Positions 1 through 7,107 of a stretch of DNA of 16,246 nucleotides are shown here, piece by piece (position 1 is the stretch's first letter; each line of letters opens with the position of its first letter). Made by a program: the position numbers and the translations under genes. Source of the DNA: an uncultured Bacteroidales bacterium (GTDB taxonomy: Bacteria > Bacteroidota > Bacteroidia > Bacteroidales > Bacteroidaceae). Under the pieces are notes generated by a model, which made no database searches, was not told the DNA's origin, and saw only the letters and a program-made list of their open reading frames with translations. The stretch lies in contig CALFTK010000059.1 of NCBI GenBank assembly GCA_937916465.1, forward strand, positions 1 through 16,246. The letters run 5' to 3'.

Positions 1-147
1 AGCCAGCCTAACGGCTGTCTAACGTGTCTCAAACATGCTCCGTTTTTTCACGGTCTTCCGGTTCACTACGCTATCTCGCTTCTCACAGATAGTCCTTCAT
101 TTTTCACTACTCCAATTTGTATTATAATCATAATAAAAGAAGAATAT
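1..147. other. gene-free left edge with three short inverted repeats
   Basis: No coding frame was found here. Three perfect inverted repeats follow one another: 4-17 (CAGCC, 4-nt loop, GGCTG), 40-53 (CCGT, 6-nt loop, ACGG) and 71-92 (CTATCT, 10-nt loop, AGATAG). Read on the minus strand they would form three hairpins downstream of the PIN gene. They could be a structured RNA, a transcript end, or the edge of a mobile element such as a transfer-origin region. The sequence alone does not choose between these. The region is cut by the window edge. Confidence 0.35.
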
Positions 148-171
148 GTTTCGCCGGTAATTATTAAATAT
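148..171 (+). repeat. left copy of a 24-bp direct repeat
   Basis: This stretch matches 1946-1969 at 23 of 24 positions, the only difference being A versus G at position 166 (1964 in the other copy). The repeat contains CGCCGGTAA. The last codons and the stop of the PIN gene lie inside this copy, so the 3' end of that gene is made from repeat sequence. Unlike the right copy, it lacks the upstream TTACCGGCG arm and cannot form the same hairpin. Confidence 0.75.
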
Positions 172-670
172 TGCGCCATTTATTTATAAGAATATCAAGT
201 TGCACTTTGGGAAGACGCTGATTTATATTTTTAAGTGTATCAAGTACTTCTGCGCCTTCAAGTGTAGATATAATATTATACTCAACCATCATATTTATTA
301 TATAAATAGAACCATGAACTTCTACACCCTCTGATAATGCAACTTTGCGAAGGTTGCCATCGCCTGTAAGAAGAATATAGCTATTCTCTTTAGAATATGT
401 TAATACACTATAATCAGCGACACTGAGGTTATATTTACGATGTCTTGCCTGAAAAAACTGTAACATTTCTTCTGATGTATATGTCTTAACACTCAAATAA
501 CCTTTATTAATTAGGTCTATCATGATACCGCTTTGTCCCTCTCTTTTAATCTCAAAGATCACCATGTCTGTGGTATGTATCTCTATTGGTAAAAGAAAGA
601 GTTTTTCTTGCAAGCCTACTGATATCAGATCTATAAATATATTTGTGTCGCTTACTACAATTTTATTCAT
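164..670 (-). CDS. PIN-domain ribonuclease, probable toxin
   Basis: This 168-residue protein has the complete PIN active-site set: D8 in the opening SDTNIFIDL strand, E40, D86 in LSVADYSVL and D104 in LLTGDGNLR. PIN toxins are Mg-dependent endoribonucleases that cleave tRNA, rRNA or mRNA; the target here is unknown. The ATG overlaps the stop of the upstream XRE-ImmA gene by one base (TAATG), which implies translational coupling and a common transcript. Pairing a small PIN protein with a DNA-binding partner is the usual toxin-antitoxin plan, though here the PIN gene comes second. No signal peptide or membrane segment is seen. The 3' end overlaps the left direct repeat, so the last residues may have been acquired on insertion. 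The PIN assignment is firm; the toxin role is inferred from context. Confidence 0.85.
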   Translation of the reverse strand: MNKIVVSDTNIFIDLISVGLQEKLFLLPIEIHTTDMVIFEIKREGQSGIMIDLINKGYLSVKTYTSEEMLQFFQARHRKYNLSVADYSVLTYSKENSYILLTGDGNLRKVALSEGVEVHGSIYIINMMVEYNIISTLEGAEVLDTLKNINQRLPKVQLDILINKWRNI

Positions 671-1755
671 TAGAGCGTACTAGAATTTTTACGAACTTTA
701 TTAATGCTTACTCCTAATAATATAGAAGCCTTTGAAATTGATATTAGTTGTTGTGCTAATGCACTGTAAACCATCGTCTGGAAACGAGTTGTAGCCTCCT
801 CTTTATACCGTGTAACCTCAACTATTCTCTTAAAATCAGGATTTGTATTTTTTTGAATACAGAATCCACGATAACGCTTCTCCCCTATTATTCCTAATTC
901 TTTGAGTTTATAAACTATAGCATCTACAGATATACCATAATTAATACTTAAAGAAACTAGTTCTGCTACAGCAATTCTACTTTTTCCATTGTAAAGATTT
1001 ATAAGAATGTCACCAGGAAGTAACAACTCGTTAGCAAATGAATTACAAAGGGTTTCTTTCTGGTGCTCAGTAAGTCCTTCAGCAAAATAGTTATTAAATA
1101 AAAGATGACATAACTCATGAAACGCTGTAAGCCTACGATGCTCAATATGAGAATCATTGTTATTGAGAACTATTATAGGGGTATTATCGTTGATTATACC
1201 ACTTACACCCCAGAAATTTTTAGGAGCAGTGGTCAATAACACTTTAAACCCATGAAATTCGAGCAATTCTTGTGAATTTGCAATAGGAGAATTACCTAAT
1301 CCCCAAATATTTCTGATATTTTTTGCACACTCTATCATATCTTTATTTGTAGATAATGAATGCGAAGGCACTAATTCATCAGCCATTTTTTTGTATTCAT
1401 ATTTTACATCTAAGATATCTTCTATCTCAAGATAACGTTCTACCTCATCCTGAATTTGAATTTCAAGAGCTTTTTGTTCACAAATAGTAGTATCTGATTT
1501 CTTACGAAAGGAGACTTTAAAATTGTCCAAATCATAAGTAAATGGACGAAAGAAATAGTCCAAACTAACATTGAGTGCTTCTGCCATAGCAATAAGAATG
1601 GTACTATTTGGCATCATCATTCCTTTTTCATATTTAGATATAGCTTGCTTAGTTACAATCCCGTTCATCTTTTCGCTTAACTTCTCCATAGAGAGTTTTG
1701 CCTTTATACGAGCTTGTAATAGACGCTTTGCAAAGGTATTTAAATTTTTATCCAT
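670..1755 (-). CDS. XRE-type regulator fused to ImmA/IrrE zinc metallopeptidase, probable antitoxin
   Basis: This 361-residue protein has three parts. Residues about 8-66 are a HTH_3/XRE DNA-binding domain (KQAISKYEKG recognition region). Residues about 140-280 are an ImmA/IrrE-like peptidase with HELCH at 213-217 and a third zinc ligand at E243 in the ANELLLPGD motif. The last 70 residues are helical and contain a second HTH-like stretch (ISKASILLGVSINKV). ImmA-type proteases are known to cleave repressors or partners. In an XRE fusion next to a PIN gene the protein most likely represses its own promoter and controls the PIN toxin, perhaps by direct binding. All zinc ligands are present, so the protease is probably active. 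It is first in a two-gene unit, and the inverted repeat at 1783-1818 is a likely operator. An alternative role is a phage-type or stress repressor that merely adjoins a PIN gene. Confidence 0.85.
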   Translation of the reverse strand: MDKNLNTFAKRLLQARIKAKLSMEKLSEKMNGIVTKQAISKYEKGMMMPNSTILIAMAEALNVSLDYFFRPFTYDLDNFKVSFRKKSDTTICEQKALEIQIQDEVERYLEIEDILDVKYEYKKMADELVPSHSLSTNKDMIECAKNIRNIWGLGNSPIANSQELLEFHGFKVLLTTAPKNFWGVSGIINDNTPIIVLNNNDSHIEHRRLTAFHELCHLLFNNYFAEGLTEHQKETLCNSFANELLLPGDILINLYNGKSRIAVAELVSLSINYGISVDAIVYKLKELGIIGEKRYRGFCIQKNTNPDFKRIVEVTRYKEEATTRFQTMVYSALAQQLISISKASILLGVSINKVRKNSSTL

Positions 1756-1782
1756 ACTATTAATTAAGCTATGCGATTAATT

Positions 1783-1818
1783 GTTGACAAAAGTACAAAT
1801 AATCTTTAATTTGTCAAC
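1783..1818 (-). promoter_or_regulatory. promoter and inverted-repeat operator of the XRE-ImmA/PIN unit
   Basis: A perfect 9-bp inverted repeat, GTTGACAAA at 1783-1791 and TTTGTCAAC at 1810-1818, is separated by 18 bp. On the minus strand the -33 element TTGA (1817-1814) lies in one arm. The -7 element TACTTTTG (1795-1788) overlaps the other arm and matches the Bacteroidetes TAnnTTTG consensus, with 18 nt between the elements. A dimeric XRE repressor bound here would cover both promoter elements. Transcription would start near 1782, leaving a short leader before the ATG at 1755. Confidence 0.7.
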
Positions 1819-1925
1819 CAAACAACATTGTTTTTTTTATTTTTTTTCTTTTTTATCAGGTCTGCTATGTTATAATTAAAATGCAACTCAGATACAACCC
1901 AAAACGATGGCTACAAATTAATATT

Positions 1926-1958
1926 TTACCGGCGGTTCTTACCAAGTTTCGCCGGTAA
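1926..1958 (+). repeat. hairpin element related to the 4753 terminator
   Basis: TTACCGGCG (1926-1934) and CGCCGGTAA (1950-1958) are perfect 9-bp arms around a 15-nt loop. The first 15 bases are identical to 4753-4767, the left half of the terminator at the far end of the receptor operon. There is no T-run directly after the stem, so it may be a degenerate terminator of a gene formerly upstream or a dispersed intergenic hairpin. Its right arm lies in the right direct repeat. Confidence 0.6.
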
Positions 1959-1969
1959 TTATTGAATAT
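1946..1969 (+). repeat. right copy of the 24-bp direct repeat
   Basis: This is the partner of 148-171 (23 of 24 identical). Together the copies bracket the XRE-ImmA/PIN unit and its operator. The similarity stops sharply on both sides of each copy. The arrangement fits insertion or recombination at this point, but no recombinase gene lies between the copies. Confidence 0.75.
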
Positions 1970-1980
1970 CTCACCACGTA

Positions 1981-2011
1981 TTGGTTGGCTGTACTTTTTT
2001 CAGTACCTTTG
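1981..2011 (+). promoter_or_regulatory. promoter of the TonB receptor operon
   Basis: TTGG (1981-1984), 19 nt, then TACCTTTG (2004-2011) fits the Bacteroidetes sigma-ABfr consensus TTTG-N19-TAnnTTTG. Transcription should start near 2018, leaving about 25 nt of leader before the proposed TTG start at 2043. The promoter lies inside the longest open frame, which opens at 1962, so that upstream start cannot be used from this promoter. Confidence 0.7.
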
Positions 2012-2042
2012 CAGCCGTTTTTTACAAATACAGATTAAGGAC

Positions 2043-4244
2043 TTGAATACAATAATAGCAATAATCTCACTGCTAATTGCATTAGCCCCGGAAAGCATCA
2101 ATTCAGTTGTGCTTGAAGAGGTGAGCATAGTTGCTCCCATAAAAATGCCGGACAGTGATGAAAAGGGAGCCTATTCAGCCACAACCATTACCCGTACAGA
2201 CCTTGAAAACAATCATCTGAACAGCATAAAAGAGATAACCGCGCATGCCCCCAACTTCTATCAGCCGGACTACGGTTCACGTATGACATCGTCAATATAT
2301 GTTCGTGGATTTGGTTCGCGCATAGATCAACCTGTAGTAGGCATGAACATAGACGAACGTCCCGTAATGAACAAAAACAGTTATGACTTTGAACTGTTCG
2401 ATATTGATAAAGTACAGATATTACGTGGAGCCCAGAGTGCACTTTACGGACGCAATACTTCGGGTGGCGCCATTAATATACAGACACTCTCTCCATTAAT
2501 GTTTCAGGGTAAAAGATTATCACTTGAATATGGTAATGAAAACCACATTCGCATTAAGGCATCGCACTATGCAGCTCCGACTGACGATTTTGGTTGGTCA
2601 GCAAGCGTATTGTACAGCCACAGCGACGGCTATTTTATGAACTATGGACGCAATGAAAAGTGCGATGGCGGTAATAACATAGCTATGCGTCTGCGTGCCC
2701 AGTGGTTGCCATCACATAACTGGAGTATAGATAACACATTTACCACCGGATATACAGACGAAGGCGGTTGGGCATATAGAAACTACAACAATGGTATTCT
2801 TGCACCGGTCAACTATAATGATCCATGCAGTTACCGCCGTTTCAACATAGACAATGGCCTTATTATAAAGCGTTACTTCAACACCTTTACCCTGTCGTCC
2901 ACAACCGGCTACCAGTATATGGACGATGGAATGCGTATAGACAACGATTTCCTTCCGTTAGACTACTTCTCAATGGGACAGTTCCAACAGGAGCATTCAC
3001 TGTCGCAAGAATTTGTAGCACGTTCTAAAGAGAATCAAGCGTTAACATGGCAGACTGGTTTATTCAGTTTTATCAAGCATAACAATATGTCGGCACCTGT
3101 CACTTTCAAAAAGTACGGTATAGACAATCTTATTTTGAAGAATGCCAATGATTCCTACTATCTACCCATCTATGGTAGTGAACTGGAGTTCAGAGACAAT
3201 CAGTTTACCATAGAAGATGATTTTATAATACCATCATTTGGTGCTGCAGCCTACCTGCTGTTAGGTTACAATATATCAGGATTTAATTTTTCGGCCGGAC
3301 TGCGTCTCGATTATGAAAAGTCTGTAATGGACTACAATTGTTACACTCAGGTATATACCAAACTGAAAAAGAATACAGATTTCACCCCGCTTAATGTAGA
3401 ATTTATAGGCAAAAACAATATAGATGATTTAGAACTGTTACCCAGTTTTTCGGTATCGTACAGCAAAGATTGGGGTTCAATATACATTTCTGCCCGCCGA
3501 GGATTTAAAGCCGGTGGATTCAACACACAACTCTTTTCTGATTTATTGAAAAACAAAATGGCTCAGGAACTGATTGGCAACCCTGTCCATACCGATGCCC
3601 TATCTACCATATACAAACCCGAAACAAACTGGACATACGAACTTGGCACACACCTGTCACCGCTTACCAGTGGAGCGCTGAAAATATCGGCAACTACATT
3701 CTACATAGATTGTAGCAACCAACAACTAACTATATTCCCTCCCGGGTTGAGTACCGGTCGCATGATGTCAAATGCCGGAGAATCATTCAGTTGTGGCATG
3801 GAAACAACCGTTGCATACCGCACAGGTCCATTTACACTAAATGCCGGCTATGGTTATACACATGCTGAATTCAAAAAGTATAAAAGCGGCAGTAATGACT
3901 ATTCAGGTAAGATACTACCCTACGCACCACAGGAAACCATGTCAGCAAACATAGAGTACAGACTTCCTATATCAAAGAGTATTGCTAAAATCATGGCTTT
4001 AAATGTTGGATGGACAGGCATAGGCCGTATATACTGGAATGAAGAGAATACACTATTACAAGACGAATACGGTCTGCTATCGGCATCGCTTACTTGGGAA
4101 AAAGGGATATTTGGTGCCTCTGTATGGGGAAAGAACATACTGAACAAACAGTACAACACTTTCTATTTCCGTTCTATGCAAAACGATTTCTTTGCACAGG
4201 GAAAACCATTACAAATAGGAATTTCAATTAATATTAACTTATAA
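2043..4244 (+). CDS. TonB-dependent outer-membrane receptor
   Basis: This 733-residue protein (from the TTG at 2043) has a hydrophobic signal peptide in the first 16 or so residues, a TonB-box-like stretch EEVSIVAP at 25-32, and a plug domain at about 40-150. The plug carries SIYVRGFGS and the diagnostic LRGAQSALYGRNTSGGAINI. The rest is a 22-strand-type beta-barrel ending IGISININL. There is no N-terminal carboxypeptidase-like domain and no SusD partner, so it is a classic siderophore/cofactor-type receptor (FyuA-like plug) rather than a SusC glycan porin. The ligand is unknown. The non-ATG start was chosen because the promoter at 1981-2011 excludes the longer frame and the next ATG, at codon 34, would remove the signal peptide; AAGGA at 2037-2041 sits very close upstream. 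The lipoprotein gene follows after 9 nt and is certainly co-transcribed. Confidence 0.9.
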   Translation: MNTIIAIISLLIALAPESINSVVLEEVSIVAPIKMPDSDEKGAYSATTITRTDLENNHLNSIKEITAHAPNFYQPDYGSRMTSSIYVRGFGSRIDQPVVGMNIDERPVMNKNSYDFELFDIDKVQILRGAQSALYGRNTSGGAINIQTLSPLMFQGKRLSLEYGNENHIRIKASHYAAPTDDFGWSASVLYSHSDGYFMNYGRNEKCDGGNNIAMRLRAQWLPSHNWSIDNTFTTGYTDEGGWAYRNYNNGILAPVNYNDPCSYRRFNIDNGLIIKRYFNTFTLSSTTGYQYMDDGMRIDNDFLPLDYFSMGQFQQEHSLSQEFVARSKENQALTWQTGLFSFIKHNNMSAPVTFKKYGIDNLILKNANDSYYLPIYGSELEFRDNQFTIEDDFIIPSFGAAAYLLLGYNISGFNFSAGLRLDYEKSVMDYNCYTQVYTKLKKNTDFTPLNVEFIGKNNIDDLELLPSFSVSYSKDWGSIYISARRGFKAGGFNTQLFSDLLKNKMAQELIGNPVHTDALSTIYKPETNWTYELGTHLSPLTSGALKISATTFYIDCSNQQLTIFPPGLSTGRMMSNAGESFSCGMETTVAYRTGPFTLNAGYGYTHAEFKKYKSGSNDYSGKILPYAPQETMSANIEYRLPISKSIAKIMALNVGWTGIGRIYWNEENTLLQDEYGLLSASLTWEKGIFGASVWGKNILNKQYNTFYFRSMQNDFFAQGKPLQIGISININL

Positions 4245-4253
4245 CAAAAACCG

Positions 4254-4733
4254 ATGAAAAAATTATTTTATTTATTTGCAGTTACAATGCTTTTTGCAGC
4301 ATGTTCAAAAGAGAATGATGGTATAGAAATACCTGAAGAGCCTGAAACAAACAGCACCAGTTACAATGGCACACTAATGGCCGATACTTTTGCTACAGCA
4401 GCAGTTATAGACATCACTCCAAATGCAAACACATCGACTGTTGATGTTGTTTTAAACGATGTTAAGTTTGCACCAAATATGCCTGTTGTACTGGATATTA
4501 CACTTAAGGGAATACCATATACCAAAAGTGACAGTGTATTCTCTTTCAGCGCAAATAATGTGGCTCCATACATAAATACGGGCGCAGAACCTGTTGCAAC
4601 ATATACATTTGATAAAGTTCAAGGTAGAATAATTGGTAAAAGCCTGACCCTTTCAGCTACAATGGCGGAGAATCTTGCCCCATACATAGCAGGTATGGAG
4701 TTTCAGTTCAACGGCATTGAGGTTACAAAATAA
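4254..4733 (+). CDS. calycin-like outer-membrane lipoprotein
   Basis: This 159-residue lipoprotein has a signal peptide ending in the lipobox LFAAC, giving lipidated Cys17. The residues after Cys (S-K-E-N-D) resemble the Bacteroidetes lipoprotein export signal that sends lipoproteins to the cell surface. After an acidic linker (to about residue 34), the remainder is strand-rich, running from SYNGTLMAD to the C-terminal MEFQFNGIEVTK. That pattern resembles the calycin-like beta-barrel family of Bacteroidetes (PF13944). The family call is from general pattern and is moderate. It is the second gene of the receptor operon (9-nt gap) and ends in a terminator, so it probably captures or hands over the ligand of the TonB receptor at the surface. 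No metal or haem ligand motif is evident. Confidence 0.75.
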   Translation: MKKLFYLFAVTMLFAACSKENDGIEIPEEPETNSTSYNGTLMADTFATAAVIDITPNANTSTVDVVLNDVKFAPNMPVVLDITLKGIPYTKSDSVFSFSANNVAPYINTGAEPVATYTFDKVQGRIIGKSLTLSATMAENLAPYIAGMEFQFNGIEVTK

Positions 4734-4752
4734 AAAAAAACAGATAAACATG

Positions 4753-4786
4753 TTACCGGCGGTTCTTCACAGTTCCGCCGTTTTTT
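4753..4786 (+). terminator. rho-independent terminator of the receptor operon
   Basis: CGGCGG (4757-4762) and CCGCCG (4775-4780) form a GC-rich stem with a 12-nt loop, followed at once by six T (4781-4786). It lies 20 bases after the lipoprotein stop, between convergent genes. On the minus strand, T-rich DNA lies about 12 nt beyond the stem, so it may also slow PAP2 transcripts. Its first 15 bases are repeated at 1926-1940. Confidence 0.85.
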
Positions 4787-4818
4787 CAGTTATATTCAGG
4801 TGTACGCATTTTGTTTCG

Positions 4819-5562
4819 CTAAAATCTGCTTGGAACCAAACGGACTCCCACTTGTACACCGCCTGATGCTATAGTTGGCGATACAAACGCATCCCAACCT
4901 GTAATTCTGTGCATAACACTCTTGGTATATGGAAGCAACCAATACCCTATACGTGCGCTCAATATACCAACACCTGCTCCTGCTACCACATCGGTAAGCC
5001 AATGCTTGCCATTATACAAACGCAAAGCGCCTACTGCCGTCGCCACAGAATAGGCTCCAATAGTGTATAGTGGCGATTTATGACCATACTCAATACGAAT
5101 CAGTTCTGCTCCCATAAACGCAGTAGCCGTATGACCCGAAGGAAAAGAATCAAAACCGGAACCATCCGGTCGAGCCTCTTTTATGACCTGTTTCATGGTG
5201 CCGGCCATTGCGCATAGTGTTAGGTACGATGTAGCCAGTTCAAGCGTTCTGTCTATATAGTTGTGCTTGGCATCTGCTCCTAACAAACTCATAGCATAGA
5301 CCGATGCCATAGGCAGGTATTCCATATAACTATCAATAGATGTTGTGCCACCTCCGCTCCAATCTGCTATGGCTGAATTAAATTCTGTGTTCAAGTTTTT
5401 TACCGGTTCTACAAAACCCAAAGCCCCTACCCCAACAAGTGATACAGGTAGAGCTATTTCCTGGAATCTGAAACCATTATCCACTATTGTACTATCTGCA
5501 TTCTTTGCTGACACAGGCAGTACAAGCATCAGAGCCATGAGAATTACCAAACAATTTTTCAT
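4819..5562 (-). CDS. exported PAP2-family phosphatase
   Basis: This 247-residue protein is of the type-2 phosphatidic acid phosphatase family. All three catalytic motifs are intact: K124-x6-R131-P132, P141-S-G-H144, and R181-x5-H187-x3-D191. Such enzymes remove phosphate from lipid phosphates such as undecaprenyl pyrophosphate, phosphatidate or lipid A, with the active site facing the periplasm. A signal peptide (MKNCLVILMALMLVLPVSA) precedes the domain, followed by an amphipathic region and helices around the motifs. The open frame reaches to 5607, but TAACTTTG at 5599-5592, a good -7 element, overlaps those first codons. The start is therefore the ATG at 5562 or the one two codons earlier at 5568. 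It lies downstream of MATE on the same strand with its own promoter. The substrate cannot be told from sequence. Confidence 0.9.
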   Translation of the reverse strand: MKNCLVILMALMLVLPVSAKNADSTIVDNGFRFQEIALPVSLVGVGALGFVEPVKNLNTEFNSAIADWSGGGTTSIDSYMEYLPMASVYAMSLLGADAKHNYIDRTLELATSYLTLCAMAGTMKQVIKEARPDGSGFDSFPSGHTATAFMGAELIRIEYGHKSPLYTIGAYSVATAVGALRLYNGKHWLTDVVAGAGVGILSARIGYWLLPYTKSVMHRITGWDAFVSPTIASGGVQVGVRLVPSRF

Positions 5563-5591
5563 TGCCATACGTCTATAACCTTCACGAAATA

Positions 5592-5599
5592 CAAAGTTA
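5592..5599 (-). promoter_or_regulatory. -7 promoter element of the PAP2 gene
   Basis: On the minus strand this reads TAACTTTG, a perfect TAnnTTTG. No clear TTTG lies at the expected -33 position. It sits between the MATE stop at 5614 and the PAP2 ATG at 5562, and would give a leader of about 20-25 nt. Confidence 0.55.
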
Positions 5600-5613
5600 A
5601 AAAACATCGGACA

Positions 5614-6942
5614 TTAAATTCTCTTTTTGTTCCAATTTGCACGTTTAATATAGATTCCGCAGAATATCCCTAACAGAACACCATAGAGAATTTCTGCAAG
5701 CCACACCAACTCCACTCTGGTTGTATAATGTGTCATACCCCATACAAACGCCACATAGAGCACCAATATACCTATTTCCAAATACAATGCTGCCGATGTA
5801 TTACCTGTTCCCGACACAGCTTCAAAATAGGCATTGCCAATACCTTGAAATATTGTTCCTAAGCATATAACGTAAATAGAAGGTATAACCAATTGTGCCA
5901 GATTCAAATCATCTGTATATATTCTTGCCATCTGCAATGGAAAAATTGAAACCAAAATCATAATTGGAACAGTACAATAGAGACAGTTCTTTAGAATCTT
6001 TAAAATAGTAGAATGCACCTCATCGGCACGCCCTTCACCAATAATTCTGCTTACAACAGTATTTGTAGTAGTAGCAAAAGCAAAACACGGAGTAATAAGA
6101 ATCATATAAACGCTTCTTACTATAGAAGAGATGCCTGTGGCTGTTTCGCCCATCTTCTCTATCAATACAAAGAAGACAAACCACACACTGAAAGAGAATA
6201 GTCTCTGCACCATGGTAGGAGTTGATACTTTAAGAATTCTCCCCATCAGTTCACCCTCCAATTTATGTAGTTTAAACATTTCATACTCCTTCTTTCTTAA
6301 TGTAACATAACTGTAAATGGTAAAGAATATGAAAGCCGATACCTCTGCACAGAACGATGCCAATGCTGCACCACCAATACCCATCTCCGGGAATCCACAT
6401 CTACCAAATATCAGACAGTAATCCAGAACAATGTTAACAACTGCCATTATAATAGTAGAATAGGTAATAACTTTTGTGTTAGATATACCTACATACAATG
6501 CTCTGTATAAGTAATTGAAACATACAAACACTATTCCAAACTGACGATACTTTATATAATCCAATGATGCTGCATATATATTATCGGAATCAATAAGCCA
6601 CAAAAGAAGTCTGTCTGAAAAGAAATACAAAACAGATAGCAACAACAGTCCCAATATCATTACAAATAGAGATCCATGTTCAAATATCACGCCTATTCTT
6701 TTGTAATTACCCTCTCCATAACGACGTGCCACTATAATCTGTATTCCAATGGCAAAGCCCATAGCTATAGTGGTAAACACATAATAAAAGAGTCCGGCAA
6801 GCATAGATGCACCCAGTGCCACTACTCCAAGACGTCCTAAAAATGCAGTATCGGTAAAATTTATTATAGTCTGTGCCAAATTACCCAGCATAATGGGCGT
6901 AGCAATACTCCAAATCTCCTTATTTGTAATCTGAGCCTTCAT
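5614..6942 (-). CDS. MATE-family multidrug/organic-cation exporter
   Basis: This 442-residue protein has about twelve hydrophobic segments and the MATE N-terminal signature (IATPIMLGNLAQTIINFTDTAFLGRLG), with the internal repeat GIGGAALASFCAEVSAFIFF near the middle. Members are inner-membrane antiporters that expel cationic drugs, dyes or metabolites using Na+ or H+ gradients. Length is typical and the frame is intact. The start ATG at 6942 is preceded by a Bacteroidetes-type promoter at 7020-6991. It lies divergent from glycerate kinase and upstream of PAP2 on the same strand, though PAP2 seems to have a separate promoter. The substrate is unknown. Confidence 0.92.
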   Translation of the reverse strand: MKAQITNKEIWSIATPIMLGNLAQTIINFTDTAFLGRLGVVALGASMLAGLFYYVFTTIAMGFAIGIQIIVARRYGEGNYKRIGVIFEHGSLFVMILGLLLLSVLYFFSDRLLLWLIDSDNIYAASLDYIKYRQFGIVFVCFNYLYRALYVGISNTKVITYSTIIMAVVNIVLDYCLIFGRCGFPEMGIGGAALASFCAEVSAFIFFTIYSYVTLRKKEYEMFKLHKLEGELMGRILKVSTPTMVQRLFSFSVWFVFFVLIEKMGETATGISSIVRSVYMILITPCFAFATTTNTVVSRIIGEGRADEVHSTILKILKNCLYCTVPIMILVSIFPLQMARIYTDDLNLAQLVIPSIYVICLGTIFQGIGNAYFEAVSGTGNTSAALYLEIGILVLYVAFVWGMTHYTTRVELVWLAEILYGVLLGIFCGIYIKRANWNKKRI

Positions 6943-6990
6943 ATAAAATACGTTTACTTTTCAGATAATCCCCCAATTTATTAGGGCCTG

Positions 6991-7020
6991 CAAAGGTACT
7001 AATTCTATTTCAGACACAAA
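6991..7020 (-). promoter_or_regulatory. promoter of the MATE gene
   Basis: On the minus strand TTTG (7020-7017), 18 nt, then TACCTTTG (6998-6991) closely fits the Bacteroidetes consensus. The start point would be near 6984, about 40 nt before the ATG at 6942. Confidence 0.7.
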
Positions 7021-7058
7021 CGTCAGCAAATGAAAAACATTTTTCCTGATATATTTCA

Positions 7059-7066
7059 TAACTTTG
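7059..7066 (+). promoter_or_regulatory. -7 promoter element of glycerate kinase
   Basis: TAACTTTG matches TAnnTTTG exactly and lies 41 nt before the ATG at 7108. No strong -33 element is seen at the expected distance (around 7036-7040). It is divergent from the MATE promoter 40 bp away. Confidence 0.55.
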
Positions 7067-7107
7067 CGTTTTAAGAGCAATGTAAGCCTGTGAATAATAG
7101 GAAGACA

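Noticed and set aside
1820..1855. AACAA/TTGTT hairpin followed by long T-runs, possible terminator
   Set aside because: The stem is short and AT-only, and no plus-strand gene ends upstream of it.
1871..1876. TATAAT, an E. coli-like -10 box
   Set aside because: Bacteroidetes housekeeping promoters use TAnnTTTG, no -35 partner is present, and AT-rich DNA gives such matches by chance.
1881..1958. 25-codon ATG frame (starting MQLRYNPKRW) before the receptor operon, ending in the hairpin arm
   Set aside because: No ribosome site, no matching promoter, and its end is formed by repeat sequence. It is probably chance.
1962..2042. Upstream 27 codons of the longest TonB receptor frame
   Set aside because: They contain the promoter elements, and the residues do not look like a leader; the signal peptide begins at the 2043 start.
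2043..4733. SusC/SusD-type polysaccharide utilisation locus
   Set aside because: The receptor lacks the N-terminal carboxypeptidase-like domain, the lipoprotein is far too small for SusD, and no glycoside hydrolase is present.
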